From an uncultured Eubacteriales bacterium (GTDB lineage Bacteria; Bacillota; Clostridia; Peptostreptococcales; Anaerovoracaceae): DNA of 18,950 nt. The notes under the pieces are model-generated. The model ran no database searches. It saw nothing but the letters and a program-made list of their open reading frames with translations, and had not been told where the DNA came from. Numbering within the stretch: the stretch's first letter is position 1; each line of letters opens with the position of its first letter. The stretch spans positions 1 through 18,950 of the forward strand of contig UQOC01000043.1 of the NCBI GenBank assembly GCA_900542565.1. Reading direction: 5' to 3'. Positions 1 to 6,849 of the stretch are shown one piece after another. A program made the position numbers and the translations under genes.

Positions 1-40
1 TTTCCCTCATTTCTTCTCGCAAGGGAAAAAATGAGGGAAA
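1..40. repeat. 12-base inverted repeat at window edge
   Basis: TTTCCCTCATTT at 1-12 is the exact reverse complement of AAATGAGGGAAA at 29-40, with a 16-base loop. No T-run follows it on the + strand, so it is not a clear terminator for + transcripts. What lies to its left is outside the window. It could be a terminator for minus transcription or an operator; the sequence does not decide. Confidence 0.4.
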
Positions 41-59
41 AGGGCCAAACCGAGGTGGC

Positions 60-86
60 GAAAACGCTGGAAATACCAGTGTTTTC
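60..86. promoter_or_regulatory. Inverted repeat upstream of AGCS symporter
   Basis: GAAAACGCTGG (60-70) and CCAGTGTTTTC (76-86) form an 11-base inverted repeat around AAATA. The one imperfect pair would be a G-U pair in RNA. It ends about 60 bases before the symporter start codon and has no T-run after it, so an operator or leader hairpin fits better than a terminator. I saw no convincing -35/-10 pair and no -24/-12 sigma-54 promoter in the first 145 bases. Confidence 0.4.
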
Positions 87-145
87 AAGGGGTATAGAAA
101 TTTTAACTGAGAAATGATAATTTTATTGTTGAAAGGAGAAAATTT

Positions 146-1597
146 ATGTTCGCAGCATTTGAAAAAATGGTCGACTTTCTGTGGGGAGTTCCACTGATCG
201 TCGTCATCCTCGGAACTGGTATCGTACTGACGATTAGATCCAAGTTCTTCCAGTTCGCGCATCTCGGACTTATTCTCAAAAGCGTTATGCACAAGGGAAA
301 GGGAAAGCAGGAAACAAAAGAAAGCCTGACCCCGTTCCAGGCTCTGTGTATAGCTGTTGGAGGATGCGTAGGCGTAAGTAACATTTCCGGCGTAGCTACA
401 GCCATCGCCACCGGCGGTCCTGGAGCCCTGTTCTGGATGTGGGTAGCAGCCTTCCTGGGCATGATAATCAAGACTGCCGAGATTTCGCTGGCCGTATACT
501 ACAGGAGGACACAGCCGGATGGTACTTTCCGCGGCGGTCCTTCATATTACATACAGGACTTCTTCAAAGAAAAAGGCTGGAAGGGATGGTTCGTACCTGG
601 TGCCATCTTCGCCATGGGTATCTACTTCTGCCACTTCATGACTCTTCAGAACTACACCGTAGCTGAAGCTATCGGAACCGCGTTCGACATCAGCTTCATC
701 ATCCCTGGCGCGGCTCTGGCCATCTGTGTTTATCTCGTTATCCTTGGCGGAGTTAAGAAACTGGGAGAGATCGCAAGCTACATGGTGCCGTTCATGTGCC
801 TGTTCTATGTGGGCGCGGCTCTGATCGTCATATTTGCAAACTGGGACAACATCCTGCCGTCATTTGCTCTGATCTTCAAATCAGCCTTTACAGGACACGC
901 AGCCGTAGGCGGCTTTGCCGGCGTTACGATGACCATGGCCATGCGTTTCGGATTTGCAAGATCTGTAAACTCCAATGAAGCAGGCTGGGGTACTTCCCCG
1001 ATGGTACACGCAATGGCTGATACCGAACATCCTGTAAAGCAGGGTATCTTCGGAGCCGTAGAGGTGTTCATCGACACCATAATCGTATGCTCCATGTCAG
1101 GCCTTGTAGTTATCGTTACAGGCGTTTGGGACAGCGGACTTCAGGGAGCTGCTCTTTCGCTGGCTGCTTTTGAATCCGTACTGGGTCACTGGTCCACATG
1201 GATCATTTCTGCAAGCGTATTCCTGTTTGCACTGACCACCTGCACGGGCTGGTATACTTACTACAAGACCCTGATCGAGCACTTCCTGAGCGGACACAGC
1301 GCTTTCTGGGATAAGGTAAGAGATATTTGGCTGGTGGTTCTCAAGCTGGATAACCCGATTCCGGGCTTCCTGGTAACCGTTTACACCGTATACGTAGGCG
1401 CAACCCCGGCACAGCTGTGGACCTGCTACGACTTTATCACTCTGATACCTACTTTTGTCAATGTTATAATGCTCTTCCTTCTCAGCAACAAGTTCATCAT
1501 GCTGCTCAAGGACTACAAGGCAAGGTATCTTGGCATCGGCAAGGTAGACGAGAATACGAGACTTTTCTACGAACAGGTAGGAAAAACTACTAAATAA
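146..1597 (+). CDS. Alanine/glycine:cation symporter (AGCS family)
   Basis: A 483-residue polytopic inner-membrane protein of the AGCS (Na+/alanine, AlsT/DagA-like) family, which imports small amino acids with sodium or protons. Family hallmarks are visible: GGPGALFWMWVAAFLGM near residues 90-106, and the SNEAGWG stretch followed by HPVKQG and FIDTIIVC near residues 277-317. In many relatives the first of these reads SNEAGLGSAP; here it is SNEAGWGTSP. Length is typical. The ATG at 146 has AAAGGAG seven bases upstream. The next gene, a YtcJ-like amidohydrolase, starts 96 bases after the stop in the same direction with no terminator between, so the two are probably cotranscribed. The family assignment is firm; substrate (alanine, glycine or glutamine) cannot be told from sequence. 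Confidence 0.95.
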   Translation: MFAAFEKMVDFLWGVPLIVVILGTGIVLTIRSKFFQFAHLGLILKSVMHKGKGKQETKESLTPFQALCIAVGGCVGVSNISGVATAIATGGPGALFWMWVAAFLGMIIKTAEISLAVYYRRTQPDGTFRGGPSYYIQDFFKEKGWKGWFVPGAIFAMGIYFCHFMTLQNYTVAEAIGTAFDISFIIPGAALAICVYLVILGGVKKLGEIASYMVPFMCLFYVGAALIVIFANWDNILPSFALIFKSAFTGHAAVGGFAGVTMTMAMRFGFARSVNSNEAGWGTSPMVHAMADTEHPVKQGIFGAVEVFIDTIIVCSMSGLVVIVTGVWDSGLQGAALSLAAFESVLGHWSTWIISASVFLFALTTCTGWYTYYKTLIEHFLSGHSAFWDKVRDIWLVVLKLDNPIPGFLVTVYTVYVGATPAQLWTCYDFITLIPTFVNVIMLFLLSNKFIMLLKDYKARYLGIGKVDENTRLFYEQVGKTTK

Positions 1598-1693
1598 ATG
1601 AATAAATGCCGCGGCACCGGATATGGGCCGCATACAAAGTGAGGAACGGGACAGGTGCTCGTCCCTCGTGGCAGTTTAGGAGGGATAACCGAT

Positions 1694-3298
1694 ATGAAAT
1701 ATGACAGGATTTATTACAACGGGGTCATCAGGACGATGGACGCTGATCGCAGCGTAGTCAGCGCGATCGGAGTCAAGGACGGCAAGATAGCTTTCCTGGG
1801 GGATGACGCTCAGGCTGCGGCCCTCGAAGCCGAAGCTAAGACCGACCTTGGCGGCAGCCTCATGCTGCCGGGCTTCACCGACTCGCATCTGCACATGCTC
1901 AACTACGCTTTCGTTAAGCAGTCTTATCAGATGTCGGGCACGGCTTCTATCGCCGAGATCATCGCTCACGGACGCGAGATGGCGGAAAAGATGAAAGACG
2001 AACCGGCCGAAAACTGGATTTACGGCCGCGGCTGGAACGAGAGCAACTTTACCGACGAGCAGAGACCTCTCGACCGCTTCGACCTCGATAAGATTTCCAC
2101 CGAAAGACCGATTCTCTTTATCAGAGTGTGCGGCCACAAGGCGGCCGTCAACACAAAGGGTCTGGAAATCGTCATGGGTCTCAAACAGACGGCAGATTAC
2201 ATTGAACAAATAGATCAGGAAAAGGGAATACTTACAGAAGCGTCGATCAAGCTCTGCTACGACGCCATGAACGAGCCGACCGTAGACAAGATCAAGGAAA
2301 TGATCCTCGCCGCGCAAAAGGATATCAACTCCCACGGTATCACCGGCGTGGATTCGGACAACTTCCTTTCCCTGCCGGGCCGCAAGAGCGCCGGCATCAT
2401 CAAAGCATATAAGGAGCTGGAAGCAGAAGGCAAGCTGACGTTGCGCGTCAGAGAACAGGCTTCCTTCACGGCTTTTGAACATATGAAGGCCTTTATCGAC
2501 GCGGGCTACCGCACAAACGACGGCGGCGATTTCTACAAGATCGGCCCGGTTAAGCTGTACGAAGACGGCTCCCTCGGCGCAAGAACGGCGCTGATGAACG
2601 AACCGTACGTGGGCACCGATGAACGCGGCACCGCCGTTCACGACAAGGAGGACCTCGAAAACCTCGTTGATTACGCTTACAAAAACGGTATGCAACTTCT
2701 CATCCACGCCATCGGCGACAAGGCCTCCGACATGGTTTGCGACGCCTATATCAAGGCAATCGAAAAATACGGACGCAGAGACAGCCGCCTGGCCATCAAT
2801 CATTTGCAGATCGTCAGCGACGACCTCTTCGACAAGATGAAAGAATATGGCATCCTCGCCTTCATTCAGCCTGTCTTCGTCGCCAGCGACAAGGGCATCG
2901 TCGCCGGCCTTACCGGCGAAGAACCGGCCGCGAGATCTTATCTGTGGAAAACCATGCTCGACAAGGGTCTGGTTTGCTGCGGCGGTTCGGACGCTCCTGT
3001 CGAGAGCTTCGACGTCCTGGAAAATATACAGATCGCCGTTACCCGCGACAAGATCGGCGAGGTAACTGACGGCTGGCATCCGCAGGAAAAACTCACCGTT
3101 GACGAAGCCGTCAGCCTCTTCACTACCGGCAACGCTTACGAGGCCTTTGAAGAAGATATCAGAGGAAGCCTCGAGGTAGGCAAGCTCGCCGATATGACGG
3201 TATTAGACCGCGATATCTTCAAGGTAGACCCTCACGAGATCACCAAGGCCGTAGTGCTCAAGACGATCGTCGGCGGCAGAGAAGTATATTCAAAATAA
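1694..3298 (+). CDS. YtcJ-like amidohydrolase (Amidohydro_3 type), copy A
   Basis: A 534-residue cytoplasmic metal-dependent hydrolase of the YtcJ / N-substituted formamide deformylase branch of the amidohydrolase superfamily. Visible metal-site residues are DSHLH (H65, H67), a lysine in GPVKLYEDGSLG (K287, candidate carboxylated lysine), HAIGD (H338), INHLQ (H370) and GGSDAPV (D433). Also typical are GRGWN (111-115) and the C-terminal GKLADMTVLDRD. The ATG at 1694 is chosen because AGGAGGG lies just upstream; an upstream in-frame ATG at 1655 has no good site. It sits between an AGCS symporter and an AspT-like exchanger, both likely cotranscribed. Codons are richer in G/C-ending forms than in genes right of 5130. 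The substrate is unknown; an amide or N-acyl amino compound is inference. A paralogue lies at 14298-15920. Confidence 0.9.
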   Translation: MKYDRIYYNGVIRTMDADRSVVSAIGVKDGKIAFLGDDAQAAALEAEAKTDLGGSLMLPGFTDSHLHMLNYAFVKQSYQMSGTASIAEIIAHGREMAEKMKDEPAENWIYGRGWNESNFTDEQRPLDRFDLDKISTERPILFIRVCGHKAAVNTKGLEIVMGLKQTADYIEQIDQEKGILTEASIKLCYDAMNEPTVDKIKEMILAAQKDINSHGITGVDSDNFLSLPGRKSAGIIKAYKELEAEGKLTLRVREQASFTAFEHMKAFIDAGYRTNDGGDFYKIGPVKLYEDGSLGARTALMNEPYVGTDERGTAVHDKEDLENLVDYAYKNGMQLLIHAIGDKASDMVCDAYIKAIEKYGRRDSRLAINHLQIVSDDLFDKMKEYGILAFIQPVFVASDKGIVAGLTGEEPAARSYLWKTMLDKGLVCCGGSDAPVESFDVLENIQIAVTRDKIGEVTDGWHPQEKLTVDEAVSLFTTGNAYEAFEEDIRGSLEVGKLADMTVLDRDIFKVDPHEITKAVVLKTIVGGREVYSK

Positions 3299-3326
3299 GC
3301 AAGCAGACAGAGGAGGAAACAGAAAT

Positions 3327-4436
3327 ATGTCGACTCCGATGATCATTTTTCTCGTTATCGCGACGGGATATCTTGTAGGAGCAATTAAAGTAAAAGGATT
3401 CAACCTCGGTTCTTCGGGCGTGCTGATAATGGCCCTCATATTCGGACACTTCGGCTACCAGATACCGGACGAGATCCAGCAGATCGGTCTGGTGTGCTTC
3501 GTAGCTTCGATCGGCCTGATCGCGGGCGCGGACTTTTTCCGCAGCATCAGCATCAAATCGCTGAACTACATTCTGATCGGTTTCATCACCATCCTGGTCG
3601 GAGCCGCCATATGCGTGGCGACCATCGTATTCTTCGACGTGCAGACGCCGCTGGCGATAGGTATCATGACGGGAGCGCTGACGAGCACGCCGGGACTGGC
3701 CGCCGCCGTAGAGGCGACGGGCGATTCAATCGCTTCCATCGGCTACGGTATAGCCTATCCTTTCGGTGTTATCGGCGTCGTGATCTTTGTACAGATCATG
3801 CCGCGCCTGATCGGAGCAAAGGCCGGCAGTCTGGACGGAGCCGAGGACGTGGATGTGGAGTTCTCAAAGAACCACGAAATCAGGGCCAACCTGATCAATA
3901 TCGACAAGCACAGCTTCTTCGTCCTGGCCCTTGCCATCATCACCGGCATCCTCGCCATTCCTTTGCCGGGAGGCGGCAGTTTCAGCCTGGGCAATTCGGG
4001 CGGCCCTCTGCTTTCGGGCCTGATCATCAGCCATTTTGGCCACATAGGCAAGATCAATATCAGGGCCGGCAAGAACACTCTTGAGCTAATGAGGGAACTG
4101 GGAATGATCCTCTTCCTCACGGGCGCGGGCCTCAACGCCGGCAACGGGTTCGTGGAAATACTCGTGGAAAACGGTATCAGCCTGCTCTTCTTCGGCGCGC
4201 TGATAACGGCGATCCCGATGTTCGTCTCATATTTCATCGGCCGCAAGCTGCTCAAGATGGATCTCATGAAATCCCTGGGCTCCATCTGCGGCGGAATGAC
4301 GAGCACTCCCGCCCTGGGCACCCTGCTCAACGTCTCTGACGACGGAGACAGCGTCACCAGCGCCTATGCGATGACCTATCCGATCGCGCTGGTCTGCGTC
4401 ATCCTCAGTTGTCAGATAATAGCGCTGTTCTTTTAA
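3327..4436 (+). CDS. AspT/YidE-type membrane exchanger lacking RCK domains
   Basis: A 369-residue, strongly hydrophobic protein built as two similar halves. Each half carries the family motif: MTGALTSTPGL at residues 114-124 and CGGMTSTPAL at 321-330. This is the duplicated AspT-YidE-YbjL domain of the aspartate:alanine exchanger (AAE) family. AspT itself is about 540 residues with TrkA-C/RCK-like domains between the halves; here only a short hydrophilic link (about 165-195) separates them. ATG 3327 has AGGAGG ten bases upstream. The gene begins 28 bases after the amidohydrolase stop, so it is translationally close and probably in one operon ending at the terminator at 4464. It could exchange a substrate of the amidohydrolase for its product, or be a simple carboxylate/amino-acid uniporter; the family is clear, the cargo is not. 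Confidence 0.85.
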   Translation: MSTPMIIFLVIATGYLVGAIKVKGFNLGSSGVLIMALIFGHFGYQIPDEIQQIGLVCFVASIGLIAGADFFRSISIKSLNYILIGFITILVGAAICVATIVFFDVQTPLAIGIMTGALTSTPGLAAAVEATGDSIASIGYGIAYPFGVIGVVIFVQIMPRLIGAKAGSLDGAEDVDVEFSKNHEIRANLINIDKHSFFVLALAIITGILAIPLPGGGSFSLGNSGGPLLSGLIISHFGHIGKINIRAGKNTLELMRELGMILFLTGAGLNAGNGFVEILVENGISLLFFGALITAIPMFVSYFIGRKLLKMDLMKSLGSICGGMTSTPALGTLLNVSDDGDSVTSAYAMTYPIALVCVILSCQIIALFF

Positions 4437-4463
4437 GATATAACATCCATACAAAACATAGCC

Positions 4464-4501
4464 AGCAGGCCGGGACTTTCGTCCCGGCCTGCTGCTTTTT
4501 T
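4464..4501 (+). terminator. Strong intrinsic terminator of AGCS-amidohydrolase-exchanger operon
   Basis: AGCAGGCCGGGAC (4464-4476) pairs perfectly with GTCCCGGCCTGCT (4481-4493) around a TTTC loop, then GC and six T (4496-4501). A 13-bp GC-rich stem with a T-run is a textbook rho-independent terminator, 28 bases after the exchanger stop codon. Confidence 0.93.
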
Positions 4502-4514
4502 CTGATGAGTTTTC

Positions 4515-4578
4515 CGCCGAGCAACCCTCTCGCTGAGCAGACCTCCCGCCGAGCGGTCCTCCCGCCGCCCGGCGATCC
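4515..4578. repeat. Degenerate tandem repeat, 4 x 16 bases
   Basis: Four consecutive 16-base blocks start at 4515, 4531, 4547 and 4563. Three begin CGCCGAGC or CGCTGAGC and the fourth CGCCGCCC; most end in CC or CT. The first three share about two thirds of positions and the fourth has decayed. No convincing gene covers them. They lie between the operon terminator and the GAGAAC array. Confidence 0.6.
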
Positions 4579-4585
4579 TGCCAGC

Positions 4586-4797
4586 AAAAGGTTCTCAATA
4601 TTGCTGGTCCAGACCCTTGCGAGAACCTTTTCTGGAAAAATTATACCAATATGAGTTCTCGCTTTTCTGTTTTTTGGCCTGCTGAGAACCGTTCACTGAG
4701 AAAAGGTTCTCGCGGGCCTTGTTTATATAGAAACGAGAACCAGTATGCCTTGTCAGGTTCTCAAGCGAAGGCGTTTTAACAGAAATGAGAACTTTTT
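4586..4797. repeat. Array of four GTTCTC-N23/24-GAGAAC inverted-repeat units
   Basis: Eight copies of one hexamer alternate strictly in orientation: GTTCTC at 4591, 4655, 4706 and 4757, and GAGAAC at 4621, 4684, 4735 and 4787. Paired, they give four units with inner spacers of 24, 23, 23 and 24 bases; the last three unit centres are about 51 bases apart. Units 1 and 3 begin AAAAGGTTCTC. Spacer sequences are unrelated between units, so the conserved parts are the hexamers and their geometry. This fits repeated binding sites for a dimeric protein better than a simple sequence duplication. The array lies 330-540 bases upstream of the sigma-54 activator start. No gene is visible in it. Confidence 0.7.
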
Positions 4798-4858
4798 TCT
4801 GGCGGAAAGCCGCGGCGAACGGGCAGATCCTCTCCGCCGACCGGAAAAGAGCCCGGCA

Positions 4859-4943
4859 AAGAGAATTTGCAGCGGCTGAATTCTCTTAAATTCTCAATGG
4901 CGGCCGGCCCTGGGAGAATTTCGCCGATAGAGAGATTTTCTCT
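4859..4943. repeat. Cluster of GAGAATT/AATTCTC inverted repeats
   Basis: Three adjoining small inverted repeats share the core GAGAA/TTCTC. AAGAGAATT (4859-4867) pairs with AATTCTCTT (4879-4887). AAATTCTC (4888-4895) pairs with GAGAATTT (4914-4921). AGAGA-TTT-TCTCT spans 4931-4943. The core resembles that of the 4586-4797 array but with ATT in place of ACC and shorter spacers. Between this cluster and the promoter at 5061 I see nothing further. Confidence 0.6.
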
Positions 4944-5060
4944 AAATTCCTTAACTTAGTGATATGATTGTTTTACGGGCGGCGCCGATTACGCCATACC
5001 GGGCTTCAGCGGAACGCACGGATCAATCACAGGTCGCATTGGCATTAACTAAAAGGAAGA

Positions 5061-5089
5061 TTGAGTTTTTGCCGGGCATGTGTTAAGAT
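5061..5089 (+). promoter_or_regulatory. Sigma-70-type promoter of the sigma-54 activator
   Basis: TTGAGT (5061-5066), a 17-base spacer and TAAGAT (5084-5089), with TG at 5081-5082 giving an extended -10. A start near 5096 would leave a short leader of about 34 bases before the ATG at 5130. Confidence 0.6.
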
Positions 5090-5129
5090 TTTAATAAATA
5101 TATGATCACGGGCGGAGGTATGCACGGTA

Positions 5130-6557
5130 ATGATGGATTACATAAAGATCATCAACAGTATCATCGAAACCAGCGGCAAAAAATACGATTCACTCAGCAT
5201 CATCAATAAAGAAGGCATCGTAGAGTATACAAAGCGGATAAAGAATGATCTGGATATGATTGCATATGATAAGGATAGGATGGGAAAAACAATCTTTGAA
5301 GCCTTTCAGAATCTTAATGTTAATAACAGCAGCGTTCTGAAAACGATATATTCCGGCAAGGTAACCAAAAATGAAAGACAAGTCCTAATATCCGGCAATA
5401 CAAAAGTGGTGGTAGAGGGTGACACATATCCCATTTTCGACGATCACGGCAATCTCCAGGGAGTGGTGGACGCCTTAAGATATCTTGAATATTACAATTA
5501 CAATAAGGCAAATGACAGCGAAGACGACGGCGTCCTCAGCGCCATAGTCACAAAAAGTCAAAAGCTCAAAAGGATAAAGGACCGCTTGCCTGAGATAGCC
5601 AGAAATGATTCCAATGTTTTCCTTTATGGTGAAACGGGCACCGGAAAGGAAATCTTTGCCAGGGCTATCCATTTGCTGAGCAACCGCAAAAACCATCCGA
5701 TGATCACGCAAAACTGCGCCGCCATACCGCAGAACCTCATGGAAAGCACATTCTTCGGAACAGAGACAGGAGGCTTTACGGGAGCGGAAAACAAGCTGGG
5801 ATTATTTGAGCTGGCTAACCACGGAACGCTGTTTTTGGACGAGATAAATTCCATGGATGTACAGATGCAGGCAAAACTCCTTACAGCCATGGAAAAAGGC
5901 GTAATAAGGAGGGTTGGCGGCCAGAGGGACATCCCGTTTGACACCAGGATAATATGCGCTTCAAACGAACAGCCGCAGGTCCTGATGCAGAGCGGCAGGT
6001 TCCGAGAGGATTTTTATTACAGGATAAGCTCCGTAAAGATAAGCATACCTCCGCTCAGAGAGCGCAGAGAGGATATAATACCGCTGACAGAACATTACAT
6101 CAAACTGTATGACCGGAAGATGGGCAAAAGCATAACGGGACTGACTGAAATGACATTGGAAACGTTTATGAACTGGTACTGGCCGGGAAATGTAAGGGAG
6201 CTGAGGAATACCATAGAAAGCGCCTTTAATTTTGAAACTACTGACAAGATAACCTTGGGATCGATAAGCGAACTGCTGGAGGAAATAAATAATAAGGGAG
6301 CGGAATATCATGGCCTCATAGAAAGCGGCAATAAAGCTTTATCCGATGGACAGAGTTCTGATATTGAGCGGGTTAAGCAGATGCTTGCAGCCGGCTGCGT
6401 AAATATTGAAGAACTCTTAGAAGATTACGAGCGTAAGATCATCTTGGAAGCACTGAAACAAAACAGAAAGCTAAAGGTTGCGGCCGAAAAATTAGGCATT
6501 TCTCCGCAGAGGCTGGATTACCGCCTGCGTAAGCTGAATTTGAAAGATTTTCTGTAG
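5130..6557 (+). CDS. PAS-type sigma-54-dependent transcriptional activator
   Basis: A 475-residue enhancer-binding protein that uses ATP hydrolysis to open promoters held by RNA polymerase-sigma-54. Order: a PAS-like sensory region (about 15-120); an AAA+ domain with Walker A GETGTGKE (167-174), the sigma-54 contact loop GGFTGA (214-219), Walker B GTLFLDEI (232-239), FREDFYYRI (291-299) and WPGNVREL (351-358); and a C-terminal Fis-type helix-turn-helix (about 435-472). The contact loop is normally GAFTGA; here the second residue is glycine. Architecture resembles RocR-type regulators of amino-acid catabolism, but the ligand is unknown. ATG 5130 follows GGAGG with a rather long 11-base gap; the adjacent ATG at 5133 is an alternative. 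It stands alone, and I found no clear -24/-12 promoter in the window for it to act on. It may act elsewhere. Confidence 0.93.
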   Translation: MMDYIKIINSIIETSGKKYDSLSIINKEGIVEYTKRIKNDLDMIAYDKDRMGKTIFEAFQNLNVNNSSVLKTIYSGKVTKNERQVLISGNTKVVVEGDTYPIFDDHGNLQGVVDALRYLEYYNYNKANDSEDDGVLSAIVTKSQKLKRIKDRLPEIARNDSNVFLYGETGTGKEIFARAIHLLSNRKNHPMITQNCAAIPQNLMESTFFGTETGGFTGAENKLGLFELANHGTLFLDEINSMDVQMQAKLLTAMEKGVIRRVGGQRDIPFDTRIICASNEQPQVLMQSGRFREDFYYRISSVKISIPPLRERREDIIPLTEHYIKLYDRKMGKSITGLTEMTLETFMNWYWPGNVRELRNTIESAFNFETTDKITLGSISELLEEINNKGAEYHGLIESGNKALSDGQSSDIERVKQMLAAGCVNIEELLEDYERKIILEALKQNRKLKVAAEKLGISPQRLDYRLRKLNLKDFL

Positions 6558-6631
6558 CCGCGCCGTCGCTCAATCTTTTCGTCGAAATGAGCCGCCGGAA
6601 TGCGAAAGGACCGTGGTATGCAAATCTCCTC

Positions 6632-6660
6632 TTGAAAAAATCCATAAAAGATAATATAAT
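6632..6660 (+). promoter_or_regulatory. Promoter of SRP RNA (and dnaX operon)
   Basis: TTGAAA (6632-6637), exactly 17 bases, then a perfect TATAAT (6655-6660). A start 7-9 bases on places the 5' end a few bases before the SRP RNA outer helix at 6672/6676. No other promoter is visible before dnaX. Confidence 0.85.
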
Positions 6661-6675
6661 ATAAACAATTGAATT

Positions 6676-6825
6676 GTCCTCAGAGAGCTTCGCCTGGTAT
6701 GGTTTGGGTCCTGCGCAATGGGATGCCGTGAACCTTGTCAGGTCCGGAAGGAAGCAGCAATAAGCGGAAGTTCTTATGTGCCGCAGATCAGCCTTCTCCA
6801 GCGCCACGCGCGGCTCTCTGAGGAC
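6676..6825 (+). ncRNA. ffs: Small bacterial SRP RNA (4.5S/scRNA type)
   Basis: The RNA of the signal recognition particle, which binds Ffh and targets nascent membrane proteins. The universally conserved domain IV is explicit: GTCAGGTCCGGAAGGAAGCA at about 6737-6756, with TGTGCCGCAG (about 6777-6786) on the return strand, much as in Bacillus scRNA. Ends are set by the outer helix: GTCCTCAGAGAGC (6676-6688) pairs with GCTCTCTGAGGAC (6813-6825), and the pairing extends outward through AATT/AATT to 6672-6829. There is no room for the Alu domain of Bacillus scRNA, so this is the short form, slightly long at about 150 bases. Exact ends are estimated. Its position directly before dnaX is the usual Firmicutes order. 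Confidence 0.93.
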
Positions 6826-6849
6826 AATTTTATTCAGAAGGAGCCCGTT

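Noticed and set aside
1676..3079. 467-codon open frame on the minus strand opposite amidohydrolase A
   Set aside because: It is a shadow of a GC-rich real gene: no ribosome binding site, no recognisable family, and the + strand product has full catalytic motifs.
4604..4620. Possible sigma-54 promoter TGGTCC...TTGC in the intergenic region
   Set aside because: GG and GC are 11 bases apart instead of 10, the -24 element is poor, and the position is explained by the repeat array.
4409..4654. 81-codon + strand frame after the AspT-like gene
   Set aside because: It runs through the terminator and the 16-base repeats and has no ribosome binding site or protein-like composition.
4586..4943. CRISPR array
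   Set aside because: The repeated element is a 6-7 base hexamer in alternating orientation, not a long direct repeat with uniform spacers, and no cas genes are present.
6718..6849. N-terminal 44-codon extension of dnaX from an upstream ATG
   Set aside because: It would be encoded by the conserved SRP RNA, and the ATG at 6850 has a proper ribosome binding site and the family N-terminus.
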